From the NCBI GenBank assembly GCA_016713535.1, contig JADJOY010000007.1:132542-196541 (forward strand): a stretch of DNA of 64,000 nucleotides. The letters run 5' to 3'. The DNA comes from JADJOY01 sp016713535 [NCBI: Deltaproteobacteria bacterium]. Its GTDB lineage: Bacteria > JADJOY01. Positions 45,706-53,812 of the stretch are shown piece after piece. Both the position numbers and the translations under genes were made by a program. The notes under the pieces are model-generated. The model made no database searches, was not told where the DNA came from, and saw nothing but the letters and a program-made list of their open reading frames with translations. Position 1 is the stretch's first letter. Each line of letters opens with the position of its first letter.

Positions 45706-46599
45706 TCAGGCGTACGCCGCCAGCCGCGGCGAGCGGCCGGCCGCCGCGAGCAGCGCGCCGAGGATGTAGCGCTGCCCGGCGAGACCGGAGCGGAACATGG
45801 GGTGGGCGAGCGCCGCCTGGGCGCGGCGCGGGATCGCGTTCACGCGCGCCAGGTAGCGGCGCACCACGGCCGGCTCGGTGACCTTGCGATGCAGCGAGCC
45901 CATCACCGGCTTCATGGCGGCGAACGCCATGAGCGTCACGCTGAAGCCGGCGGCCAGCTGCGCGCGGCCGAGTATCCGCCGCGGCAGCGAGCGGCGACCG
46001 AGGAGGTGGTCGAGCCCGCCGTCGCGCCCGGCCGCCTGGAAGATCTGCCCCTTGCGATCGAGGAGCCAGTAATCCATCGCCAGATGGCGCGCCTCGTCCT
46101 GATCGATGCGCTTGAAGACCTCGTCCTGGAGGGGATCGCGCACGCTCTCCTTGAGCGTGGGGATCAGGATGCCGTCGAGCGCCAGCTCGAACAGCACGAT
46201 CGTGGCCGCGGAGAACTCGTGGACTCCGCGGTCGTTGCGCTCGAGATCGGCGCTCATCGCCTTGAACATCGCCCGCGTCGGGAGCGGAAGGTCGTTCCAC
46301 GTCACGCCGTAGCGGCGCGCGAGGCGGATCTCGGCTTCGGCGTGGCGCAGCTCGTCGACGTCGAAGTGCCCGTAGATCGCACGCGCCCGCTCGTCGTCGG
46401 CGAAGTGCGCCGCGAGGCGGAAGATCCGCGCGGCCTGGCGCTCGAGACCGGCGGTGAAGAGCAGCGCGAGCCCGGCCTCGCGCCGCTCGCCGGTCGAGAG
46501 CGAGCCGGCGCCCGCGAGCGGCGCGCTCCAGTCGAGCTCGTCGACCGACCACTGGCCCTTTTCCGTCTGGGCCAGCATGTGGTCGAGGTCGAGGTTCAC
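45706..46599 (-). CDS. Ferritin-like di-iron family protein
   Basis: 297 residues, all-helical. Two metal-type motifs stand out: DELRHAE near residue 79 and DQDEARHLAMD near 173, with further glutamates (HEFSAATIVLFELALDG) between, the ExxH pattern of ferritin-like di-iron oxidases. Likely an oxidase or desaturase-type enzyme of the neighbouring lipid genes; I cannot name the reaction. A good promoter (46650-46678, minus) lies just upstream, overlapping a repeat also found in the divergent tetR promoter. Confidence 0.75.
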   Translation of the reverse strand: MNLDLDHMLAQTEKGQWSVDELDWSAPLAGAGSLSTGERREAGLALLFTAGLERQAARIFRLAAHFADDERARAIYGHFDVDELRHAEAEIRLARRYGVTWNDLPLPTRAMFKAMSADLERNDRGVHEFSAATIVLFELALDGILIPTLKESVRDPLQDEVFKRIDQDEARHLAMDYWLLDRKGQIFQAAGRDGGLDHLLGRRSLPRRILGRAQLAAGFSVTLMAFAAMKPVMGSLHRKVTEPAVVRRYLARVNAIPRRAQAALAHPMFRSGLAGQRYILGALLAAAGRSPRLAAYA

Positions 46600-46642
46600 G
46601 GGCGGCTCCGCACCGGCCCGAGGTCCGGGCCAGAAATCAACA

Positions 46643-46736
46643 CGTCTGTATACTAAAAACTCGATCCGATTCGGTCAATCGCGGGATCTGGCCCAACGCG
46701 ACGCGGTGCGTTGCACGCAAGTAGCCGCGTCTGTAT
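46643..46736. promoter_or_regulatory. Putative TetR operator pair
   Basis: The 9-bp direct repeat CGTCTGTAT occurs at 46643-46651 and 46728-46736. Each copy overlaps the -10 of one of the two divergent promoters, which suits repression by the adjacent TetR-type regulator. Confidence 0.45.
46650..46678 (-). promoter_or_regulatory. Promoter for the ferritin-like gene
   Basis: Minus-strand TTGACC (46673-46678), 17 bp, TAGTAT (46650-46655). The transcript would start about 40 bases before ATG 46599. Confidence 0.6.
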
Positions 46737-46739
46737 GTT
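46711..46739 (+). promoter_or_regulatory. Promoter for the tetR gene
   Basis: TTGCAC (46711-46716), 17 bp, TATGTT (46734-46739). The predicted transcript starts only a few bases before ATG 46750, so the message would be leaderless or nearly so. Confidence 0.58.
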
Positions 46740-46749
46740 TTTTTCGACC

Positions 46750-47475
46750 ATGCCTCGGACGACCTCGAATCCCCGCCCCCGTTCCGCGCGGCGCTCCACG
46801 GTGGTCGGCCTCGCCCTCGCCGGGCTCGGCCGCTCGGCTCGTCGCCGCCCGCGAGGCCGCGGACGGCCAGCGGCCGGCTTCGCCGCCGACGCCGAGATCC
46901 TGCAGGGCGCGGCGGTCGCGTTCGGGCACAAGGGCTACGCCGACACCTCGGTCGAGGACATCCTCGCCGAAGCGCACGTGTCGCGACGTACCTTCTACCG
47001 GCTCTTCCGCAACAAGGACGACGTCTTCGAGCGGCTGTTCGAGGTCGCCTCCGAGCTCTTCCTGGAGTCGATCCGTGCCGCCGCGTCGTCCGCCACCGAC
47101 CCCTTCGAGAAGGCCGAGCGGTGCGTCGAGGCGTACCTTCAGCTCCCCATCGCCGCCGGCCCGATCTACCGGGTGTTCTTCGTCGAGGCGATGCGCCCCG
47201 GCACCCAGCTCGCGATGCGCCGCCAGCGCGTCATCGACGCGCTGATCGGGCTGCTCGACGAGGAAGCGATCCGCGCCCAGCGCGGTCGCATCGACCCGCT
47301 GCTGGTGCGTGGGCTGGTCGCGGCGATGGAGCACATCGCCCTGCACCTGATCGTGGAGGGACGCACGAGCGCCGCCGACCAGAGCCGCGCCAAGCGCTCG
47401 ATGCTACGGATCTTCCTCGCGACGCTCGCCCGGGACGGCGAGACGCCGCCCCCCATCCCCCTGCTCCCCGACTGA
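46750..47475 (+). CDS. TetR-family transcriptional regulator
   Basis: 241 residues. A basic, low-complexity leader of about 40 residues precedes the TetR helix-turn-helix (AVAFGHKGYADTSVEDILAEAHVSRRTFYRLFRNKDDVF), followed by a helical ligand-binding domain. It is divergent from the ferritin-like gene and likely controls it and the SDR-SCP2 and monooxygenase genes downstream through the shared CGTCTGTAT sites. ATG 46750 chosen; in-frame ATG 46735 lies inside the -10. Confidence 0.85.
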   Translation: MPRTTSNPRPRSARRSTVVGLALAGLGRSARRRPRGRGRPAAGFAADAEILQGAAVAFGHKGYADTSVEDILAEAHVSRRTFYRLFRNKDDVFERLFEVASELFLESIRAAASSATDPFEKAERCVEAYLQLPIAAGPIYRVFFVEAMRPGTQLAMRRQRVIDALIGLLDEEAIRAQRGRIDPLLVRGLVAAMEHIALHLIVEGRTSAADQSRAKRSMLRIFLATLARDGETPPPIPLLPD

Positions 47476-47506
47476 CGGTCCAGCCCGAGGAGCTCGCGAG
47501 CGCGCC

Positions 47507-48301
47507 ATGACCACCGCCGTCCGCTCCGCCCACGAGGCCCTCGCCTGCCCCACCTGCCACGACCCGCTCGAAGCCGAGGCGGCGGCGCTGCGCTGCGTCT
47601 CGTGTGGCCGCTCGTACGGCGCGCGTGGTGGGATCTGGGACTTCGCGCCGGACCTCGCCTCGCAGCCGGGCCTCGCGCAGCGCTTCATGGAGGCGCCGGC
47701 GATCGTGAGCATCTACGAGCGGTGGTTCCGCCCCACGCTCACGCGGCTGGTCTCGCCGCTTCGCTACGACGAGGAAGAGCGCTACCTCGAGCGCTGGCTC
47801 GGGGCGACCACCGGCGCGATGCTGGATCTCGCGTGCGGCACCGGCCGCTACACCCGCTGGCTCGGTGAGCGCGCCGGGGATCGCGCGGTGCTCGGCCTCG
47901 ACCTGAGCCGCGCGATGCTGCTCGAGGCGCACCGCCGCGCCGCGGCGGTGGGTCGCTTCGACCTCACCTTCGCGCGCGGCAGCGCCCTCGCGCTGCCGAT
48001 CACGAGCGGCGCGCTCGGCGCGGTGTGCTCGTTCGGCGCGCTGCACCTCTTCCCCGATCCCCCGCTCGCGATCGCCGAGATCGGCCGCGCTCTCGCCCCT
48101 GGCGGCCGATTCGTCTGCCTCACCGTGGCGAGGGCGCCGAGCGGCGCGCTGCGTCCCCTCGAGCAGGCGTTCTCGAGGGCCGCGAGCCTGCGCTTCTTCG
48201 AGCGCGACGCGCTCACGCGCTGGCTCGGCGCCGCCGGCCTCGAGGCGCTCGACCTGACTCAGCAGGGCGCGATGCTGCTCTTCGCCGCGCGCAAGCGGTG
48301 A
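47507..48301 (+). CDS. Zinc-ribbon SAM-dependent methyltransferase
   Basis: 264 residues. The N-terminus is a Trm112-like zinc ribbon with Cys14, Cys17, Cys30 and Cys33 (CPTC, CVSC). A class I methyltransferase domain (methyltransferase 11 type) follows: motif I MLDLACGTGRYTRWL, acidic loop LGLDLSRAML, post-motif FGALHLFPDPPLAI. Such enzymes often methylate quinone or lipid substrates. It follows tetR by 31 bp and converges on the DoxX gene with a family B hairpin between. Confidence 0.86.
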   Translation: MTTAVRSAHEALACPTCHDPLEAEAAALRCVSCGRSYGARGGIWDFAPDLASQPGLAQRFMEAPAIVSIYERWFRPTLTRLVSPLRYDEEERYLERWLGATTGAMLDLACGTGRYTRWLGERAGDRAVLGLDLSRAMLLEAHRRAAAVGRFDLTFARGSALALPITSGALGAVCSFGALHLFPDPPLAIAEIGRALAPGGRFVCLTVARAPSGALRPLEQAFSRAASLRFFERDALTRWLGAAGLEALDLTQQGAMLLFAARKR

Positions 48302-48314
48302 AGCCCACGACCTG

Positions 48315-48346
48315 GCTGGAGGGCCGTCGCTTCGTCGACGGCCCCC
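48315..48346. repeat. Family B hairpin, copy B5
   Basis: TGGAGG flank, arms GGGCCGTCG and CGACGGCCC, loop CTTCGT. It differs from B2 by a swapped, compensated base pair (T-A for A-T). It lies between two convergent genes. Confidence 0.75.
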
Positions 48347-48350
48347 ACCT

Positions 48351-48791
48351 TCAGAGGTGCAGCACCCAGAGCGCGCCGAGGGTGAGGATGAAGTACGGCA
48401 CCAGCGCCGCGGCGCCGGCGTAATCCTTCGCCACGCGCTGGCCGAAGAACAGGCTCACGATCGCGACGTTGGCGAGCAAGGCGCCCACCCACGCCAGCCG
48501 CGTGCCGCCGAACACCGCCCACAGCGCGCCCAGCGCCGAGGCCGCGCCCGCCAGCACCTCGACGACGGTGATGAGCGCGAACATCCGCGGCACCAGCGGC
48601 TTGAGCGGCGATTTCTCGAAGTGGCTCTCCAGGTACTCGAGGTTCCCTTGCGAGTCGACGACCTTGTCGAGGCCCGACTGAAGGAACAGGATGCCGAGGA
48701 AGGCCGCCACCAGGAGCTGGATCAGGTGGAGCGTCCCGTCCCCCGTACACGAGGAACACATGGCGAGCGTCACGGCGATCGTCGAGCCCAT
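48351..48791 (-). CDS. DoxX-family membrane protein
   Basis: 146 residues with four membrane segments: LIQLLVAAFLGILFLQSGLDKVVD, FALITVVEVLAGAASALGALWAVF, LAWVGALLANVAIVSLFFGQRVA, LVPYFILTLGALWVLHL. The first segment with its SGLDKV is typical of the DoxX family. GGGAGGG lies just upstream of ATG 48791. The 5' end is divergent from, and overlaps the nominal start of, the hydrolase lipoprotein. Confidence 0.8.
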   Translation of the reverse strand: MGSTIAVTLAMCSSCTGDGTLHLIQLLVAAFLGILFLQSGLDKVVDSQGNLEYLESHFEKSPLKPLVPRMFALITVVEVLAGAASALGALWAVFGGTRLAWVGALLANVAIVSLFFGQRVAKDYAGAAALVPYFILTLGALWVLHL

Positions 48792-50307
48792 CGAACCCTC
48801 CCGTCGCCCGCGATCCAGCCGATCCGGGCCGGGCGAGCTTTGCCAACCGCGCCGCACCCGGCAAGCGCCGCGCGCCGCGGCGCTCGCTTCCCTCGCCCTG
48901 GCCCTCGCCGCGCCGACCACCGCGGGCTGTAGCGGCGGCTCGGGCGCCAGCGCCCGAAGCGAGCCGCCGGTGGGCGATCTCTCGTGGCTGGCGCGCGCCG
49001 AGGAGAGCTACCACGAGGCCGGCGCGCGCATCACCGAGCAGAAGGACACCGCCCAGTACTTCCCGGACGTGTTCCGCGAGATCGACCGGCTGAAGGCGTT
49101 CTGGGCCGAGGAGAACGCGACCCAGTTCGTGAACCGCCCGCGCATCACCCTCGAGCAGTGGCTGGTGCTCGTGAACCTCGGCGAGCCGTGGCGGAACGAG
49201 GTGTCCTGGAAGGGAGGCGTCCACCAGCGCGTGTATTTCCTCAACCGCTGGGGCGCCAAGCTCACCGGCGACCTGTGGGGCCCACCCGATCTCTTCGAGC
49301 GCCCCGCGCTCCATCCCGCGGTCGTGATCACCGATGGCTCGATCCAGGCGAGCGCGCGGATGTACTGGTGGGCGGCGCAGACCCTCGCCGAGAACGGCTA
49401 CGTGGTCCTCACCTACGACGTCCAGGGCCAGGGCGAGTCGGAGACCTACGGCCACCGCCCCGATGGCACGGTGTGGTGTGGCGGCGCGGATCAACCAGCC
49501 GACACGCCTCCCTTCCTGAGGGAGCTGAGCGACTGCCCCGGCTTCCCGTTCCAGCAGTCGGCCAACTTCGGCGGCGGCCACATCGACGCCCACAACTGGC
49601 TCCTCTCCACGCCCGAGGCGCCGCACGCCTTCTTCCAGGACGGCACCGGCACCGAGCCCTTCGACCCCTGGCACGCGTTCGTCGATCCCGCGCGCGTCGG
49701 CGCCGCCGGTCACTCCCTCGGCGCGGCCGCCGTGTCGTTCGTGCAGGGACACCCCGAACTGCTGCGCCAGCCGATCCGCGCCACCGTGGCGTGGGACGCC
49801 CTCTCCACCTGCGACGACTTCGGGAGTGCCTACGAGGGCACGTGCGACCCCGCCTACGTGACGCGCCCGACGGCCCCCGCGCTCAACCTCACCAACGACT
49901 TCTTCCTGCCCCGGCGACTCTCCGAGCTGCCCGACCCCGGCGCGGCGCTCGCCGGCTTCGAGCTGTGGCGCTCCGCCGGTTTCGACGCGATGTCGTTCGC
50001 GATCGCGTCCGGCACCCACCTCGAATACACCCTCGGGCCCATCCTCCCGGCGACGCGTCACGGCGCCGAGGTGGCCGCGTACTACACCCTCGCCTTCTTC
50101 GATCGCTACCTGCGTGGCGACCTCGCCGCCACCGACCGGCTGCTCGCCCGCGAGCTCTCGATCGTGCACCGCGACCCGCGGGGGACCCCTCAGGGCGAGC
50201 CCACGACGCTCGCGATCCAGGAGCTCGCGTCCTACCTCTCGTACTCGGCGGTGTCCGTCGACGGGGCCTGCTACCGCGACTGGCGCTACCGCCGCGACCG
50301 CTGCTGA
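48760..50307 (+). CDS. Alpha/beta-hydrolase lipoprotein
   Basis: Up to 515 residues, exported. The signal region LALALAAPTTAGC gives a lipobox-like TAGC. The body is an alpha/beta hydrolase: oxyanion region PAVVITDGSIQAS, strand LTYDVQGQGESET, nucleophile elbow GAAGHSLGAAAV, late histidine in ASGTHLEYTLG, and cysteine pairs probably in disulfides (VWCGG, SDCPG, STCDD, GTCDP). The start is uncertain: ATG 48760 is the nearest before the signal peptide but gives a long N-region that overlaps the divergent DoxX start by 32 bp. Confidence 0.75.
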   Translation: MASVTAIVEPIEPSRRPRSSRSGPGELCQPRRTRQAPRAAALASLALALAAPTTAGCSGGSGASARSEPPVGDLSWLARAEESYHEAGARITEQKDTAQYFPDVFREIDRLKAFWAEENATQFVNRPRITLEQWLVLVNLGEPWRNEVSWKGGVHQRVYFLNRWGAKLTGDLWGPPDLFERPALHPAVVITDGSIQASARMYWWAAQTLAENGYVVLTYDVQGQGESETYGHRPDGTVWCGGADQPADTPPFLRELSDCPGFPFQQSANFGGGHIDAHNWLLSTPEAPHAFFQDGTGTEPFDPWHAFVDPARVGAAGHSLGAAAVSFVQGHPELLRQPIRATVAWDALSTCDDFGSAYEGTCDPAYVTRPTAPALNLTNDFFLPRRLSELPDPGAALAGFELWRSAGFDAMSFAIASGTHLEYTLGPILPATRHGAEVAAYYTLAFFDRYLRGDLAATDRLLARELSIVHRDPRGTPQGEPTTLAIQELASYLSYSAVSVDGACYRDWRYRRDRC

Positions 50308-50381
50308 GCCCGAAAACCCCGCGATCCCGGCGAATTCGCACCATTCGACGCAATGTCGTTCCGGCGCGCTGCAAGGTCCCA

Positions 50382-50387
50382 TATACT
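50382..50387 (+). promoter_or_regulatory. Possible -10 element ahead of the aldo/keto reductase
   Basis: TATACT, a near-consensus -10, 115 bases before ATG 50502; no clear -35 lies 16-18 bp upstream, so this is tentative. Confidence 0.3.
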
Positions 50388-50501
50388 GGGGCCCTCGACC
50401 GCGCGCCCCCGGCGCTGCGCCGCTGCGAGTCCCGCGCGGCGCGGGACGGGCGGCGGGGCCCCACTGCAAGCGCGGACCTACCCCGACATGACCTCTTCCT
50501 C

Positions 50502-51632
50502 ATGGTGAGCGGCAAGGCAACCGCCAAGGGCACCGCGCGCTTCGCGACGCGACGCCAGGCCGCGAGCGCCGAGCCCGATGCCAAGCCGCCCGTCGCATCT
50601 CACTTCCGCGTCACGCCCGGCGACGGATTGACGCTCTCGTCGATCGGCCTCGGCACCTACCTCGGCAGCCCCGACGCCACCACCGACCGCGGCTACGCGG
50701 AGTGCCTGCGGCTCGCGCTGGCGTGCGGCTGCAACGTCGTCGACACCGCGATCAACTACCGGTTCCAGCGCAGCGAGCGCGCCGTCGGCGAGGCTCTCGC
50801 CGACCTCATCAAGAAGAAGCTCGTCGCCCGCGACGAGGTCTACGTCTCCACCAAGGGTGGCTACGTTCCGTTCGACGGCCGGCGCCCTGGCGACGGCGAG
50901 GCGTGGATCGAGGAGAGCTACGTGCGGCGCGGCATCGCGCGCCGTGAGGACTTCGTCGGCACCCACTGCATCGCGCCGGCCTACCTGCGTGACCAGATCG
51001 GCTGCAGCCGCCAGAACCTCGGGCTCGACAAGATCGACCTCTACTACGTCCACAACCCCGAAGGTCAGCGCCCGATCGTCGGCCCCAAGGACTTCGCCCG
51101 CAAGATGCACCTCGCCTTCGAGGAGATGGAGGCGGCGGTGGCGCGCGGCGAGATCGGCAGCTACGGCGCGGCCACCTGGAACGGCTTCCGCCAGCCGCCG
51201 ACCGCCCGCGAGCACCTCTCGCTGGCCGAATTGGTCGCGATCGCCAAGACCGTCGGTGGCAGCAAGCACCACTTCCGCGCGGTGCAGGCGCCGCTCAACG
51301 TGAAGATGCCGGAGCTGGTGCGGTCCAAGACCCAGGACGTCGACGGCGAGCGGCTCACGCTGCTCGAGGCCGCCGAGCGCCTCGGCATCGCGGTGTTCGC
51401 GAGCGCCTCGATCCACCAGGGTCGGCTCGCCGCCGGGCTCGATCGCAACGTGAAGCGCTACTGCACCGGCCTCACCAGCGACGCGCAGCGCGCCCTGCAG
51501 CTCGTGCGGTCTTCGGCGGGGCTCACGACCGCGCTGGTCGGCATGAGCAAGCCCGACCACGCCCGTGAGAACCTGCTGCTGGTCTCGATCCCACCGCTCG
51601 ACGCCAAGGCCGCGTTGCCCGCGTTCCGCTGA
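50502..51632 (+). CDS. Aldo/keto reductase
   Basis: 376 residues. NAD(P)H-dependent oxidoreductase barrel: GLGTYLGSPD near the first strand, NVVDTAINYRFQRSERAVGEAL with the catalytic Asp and Tyr, VYVSTKGGY (Lys), and KIDLYYVHNPEG (the His position). An N-terminal extension of about 40 basic residues precedes the barrel. Start at ATG 50502. It converges on the UbiB-type kinase across 626 bp of repeats. Confidence 0.87.
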   Translation: MVSGKATAKGTARFATRRQAASAEPDAKPPVASHFRVTPGDGLTLSSIGLGTYLGSPDATTDRGYAECLRLALACGCNVVDTAINYRFQRSERAVGEALADLIKKKLVARDEVYVSTKGGYVPFDGRRPGDGEAWIEESYVRRGIARREDFVGTHCIAPAYLRDQIGCSRQNLGLDKIDLYYVHNPEGQRPIVGPKDFARKMHLAFEEMEAAVARGEIGSYGAATWNGFRQPPTAREHLSLAELVAIAKTVGGSKHHFRAVQAPLNVKMPELVRSKTQDVDGERLTLLEAAERLGIAVFASASIHQGRLAAGLDRNVKRYCTGLTSDAQRALQLVRSSAGLTTALVGMSKPDHARENLLLVSIPPLDAKAALPAFR

Positions 51633-51661
51633 GTTATCGCGGGGGGCTCTTCAAGGTCTCC

Positions 51662-51743
51662 CGGGGGGCTTTTCGAGCCCCCCGCCCGTGTTTCTGCGGG
51701 GTCTTTGCAAGACCCCGCCCCGTCCGGAGTGAATCCGGACGGG
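51662..51743. repeat. Triple-hairpin repeat, family A, copy A5
   Basis: Three stems: arms CGGGGGGCT and AGCCCCCCG (51662-51684); arms GCGGGGTCTT and AAGACCCCGC (51696-51718); abutting arms CCCGTCCGGA and TCCGGACGGG with loop GTGAA (51719-51743). The last stem changes two base pairs relative to A2 with compensation and keeps the loop. Confidence 0.8.
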
Positions 51744-51825
51744 GCCCCACCCCAAACCCGGCGCGGCAACGCGCCGCGCGCCGCTGGCGCGGGCCGAATC
51801 ACTCCCTTCGTGGGCCGCTCCGGCA

Positions 51826-52090
51826 ATCCCGGCGGGGCGCACCCCCGAGGCACTCGCTTACGCTCGTGGCGTCGCGCTGCGACGCGCAGCTTGGCGAACC
51901 CGGTCGTTCCGCGATCCGGGATGCCGCTCGAGCCCGCGTCCCGATCCGAGTGAGTGCGGGCTCCGGACGGAGGGGCACGCGTCGCGTGCCCGGCGATACG
52001 CGAGGGCGCTGCACCGCGACACCGTTCGATCCCAGTAGACCACCCCCGAGGCACTCGGCTCACGCTCGTGGCGTCGCGCTGCGTGCCGAG
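51826..52090. repeat. Partial family A flanks
   Basis: Two copies of the flank CCCCCGAGGCACTCG with a following CTCGTGGCGTCGCGCTGCG (51848-51886 and 52045-52083); the first retains part of the stem (AATCCCGGCGGGG). The 626-bp gap 51633-52258 holds these, copy A5 and two family B hairpins and no gene. Confidence 0.55.
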
Positions 52091-52109
52091 TCCGATCGCC
52101 GCCCGCGGG

Positions 52110-52176
52110 TGGAGGCGCCCGCTTCGTCGGGCGCCAGCGATCGAGCGGCTTCCCGCCGACGAAGCGGCGGGCTCCA
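52110..52176. repeat. Family B hairpins B6 and B7
   Basis: B6 (52110-52137, plus): arms GGCGCCCG and CGGGCGCC, loop CTTCGT, TGGAGG flank. B7 (52152-52176, minus): arms CCCGCCG and CGGCGGG, loop CTTCGT. Different arms, same loop. Between the convergent aldo/keto reductase and UbiB-type genes. Confidence 0.75.
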
Positions 52177-52258
52177 CGGACTCCCGTCGCTCGTGCCCTG
52201 CCGCTGGCACGCGCCGCGCGAGTCGGGACCGGGCGTCAGCCCGCCCGCGACCATCGAG

Positions 52259-53812
52259 TCACCGATACGCGGCGGCGAGCGCGGGCGCGATGAGGCCGAA
52301 GAAGTTCACCCTCGGCCGGAACCGGAACACCAGCCCGCCGAGCGACGCGAACACTCGCCCGAGCATCACGAAGTGTTGCGGCACGTGCGCCACCGGGTTG
52401 TCCTGGACGAGTGACATGAGGCGCTTCATCTCCGCCTCGGGGTCGAGGTTCGCGAGGTCGAGCCCGCCCTGGGCGCGGAACACGTCGAGGAACACGTCCG
52501 CCATCTTCGCGAGCGCCTGTGGGTCCTCGCCGCGCGCGCGAAAGCCCAGGCGTTCGAGGAGCTCGGCCACCTGCGCCCCGCTGCCGCCGAGCACCGCGGT
52601 CGCGAGCTCCGCGTAAGCACGGCGTAGCTCGGGCGGATAGGTCACCACCGAGCCGAAGTCGAAGATCGCGAGCCGCGCCTCCTCGAGCACCAGGAAGTTC
52701 CCGGGGTGCGGGTCGGCGTGGAACGCGCCGTGCTCGAGCACTTGCGTGCAGAAGCTGCCGATCAAGGCGGCGAAGAGCCGATCGCGATCCCGCTCACCCT
52801 CCGCGCCGCGCCGCTCGCACTCCTCCAGGAACGGCACCAGCCGCTCGCCGTCGAAGCGCTCGAGGGTCAGCACGCGGCGCGCGGTGAGCTCGAAATGGAC
52901 CAGCGGCACTCGCACCGAGGGGTGGCCCTCGAAGCGCGCCGCGAACGCGCTGGCGCGCTGCGCTTCTCCCGCGAAGTCGAGCTCCTCGCGGATCGCGCGA
53001 TCCACCTCGAGCGAGATCGACACCAGGTCGAGCTGCGGGAAGAGCTCGGAGAGCAGCGGCGCGAGCAGCTTGAACGCGGTGAGGTCCACGTCCACGTCGC
53101 GCTCGACGTTCGGTACCTGCACCTTGACCACCACGCGGGTGCCGTCGGCGAGCTCGGCGCCGTGGACCTGGGCGAGCGACGCGGCGGCGATCGGCTCGCG
53201 CTCGAAGGCGCGGAAGAGCGCGTCCGGCGACCCGCCGAGCTCGCGCTCGATGGTCGCGGCGATCACCTCGTACGGGACCGCCGGAACGCGGTCCTGCAGC
53301 TCCGAGAGCCGCTCGACCCACGGAGCCGGCAACAGATCGACGCGCGTCGACGCGAACTGACCGAGCTTGAGGAGGCCGCCGCGCAGCTCGGTGCAGAGCG
53401 CGTGGAAGCGCCGCGCCTGCTCGCGGTGGAGGCGCTCGGTCGCGGCCGCACGGGCGGCGGGCGACAGGAACTCGGCGCGCAGCGCGTGAACGCGGTAGGC
53501 GGCGGCGATCCGCAGCACGTCGCTCACGATTCGCGCGAAGCGCGGGCTCGCGTTCCACCACAGCTTGATGTCGTCGGAGCGGCGCGCGAGCAGCAGATAG
53601 AGCGCCTGCGCGTCGGCGGCCACCGCGGAGGCATCGCCGAGGACGTCGCCGACCAGGCGATCGACGTTCTGCAGCACGTTCACCGCGAGCGCGCTCGAGG
53701 CCGCCACGGCGCGCGCGCCCACGGCCAGACCGCGCAGCGTCTGGTCGAGCCACAGCGGGATCGCGGTCGGCGCGGCCGAGCCGCGGTCATTCGTCGTCGT
53801 GTGCGTGGTCAT
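52259..53812 (-). CDS. ABC1/UbiB/AarF-family atypical kinase
   Basis: 517 residues. The family KxGQ motif is present in GGLLKLGQFASTR, with the A-rich-loop region SLAQVHGAEL, catalytic-loop-like FHADPHPGNFLV and metal-binding FDFGSVV. Relatives act as ATPases in ubiquinone and other isoprenoid lipid metabolism. About 70 residues precede the usual domain and contain NVLQNVDRLVGDVLGDAS, strikingly like a helix of the protein encoded just upstream, whose gene overlaps by 26 bp. A UbiA-type prenyltransferase is encoded 7 kb away. Confidence 0.9.
   Translation of the reverse strand: MTTHTTTNDRGSAAPTAIPLWLDQTLRGLAVGARAVAASSALAVNVLQNVDRLVGDVLGDASAVAADAQALYLLLARRSDDIKLWWNASPRFARIVSDVLRIAAAYRVHALRAEFLSPAARAAATERLHREQARRFHALCTELRGGLLKLGQFASTRVDLLPAPWVERLSELQDRVPAVPYEVIAATIERELGGSPDALFRAFEREPIAAASLAQVHGAELADGTRVVVKVQVPNVERDVDVDLTAFKLLAPLLSELFPQLDLVSISLEVDRAIREELDFAGEAQRASAFAARFEGHPSVRVPLVHFELTARRVLTLERFDGERLVPFLEECERRGAEGERDRDRLFAALIGSFCTQVLEHGAFHADPHPGNFLVLEEARLAIFDFGSVVTYPPELRRAYAELATAVLGGSGAQVAELLERLGFRARGEDPQALAKMADVFLDVFRAQGGLDLANLDPEAEMKRLMSLVQDNPVAHVPQHFVMLGRVFASLGGLVFRFRPRVNFFGLIAPALAAAYR

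Noticed and set aside
51662-52176. A CRISPR array in the repeat-rich gap
   Set aside because: Repeats are palindromic, few, unequal in spacing and dispersed at other loci; no cas genes are present.
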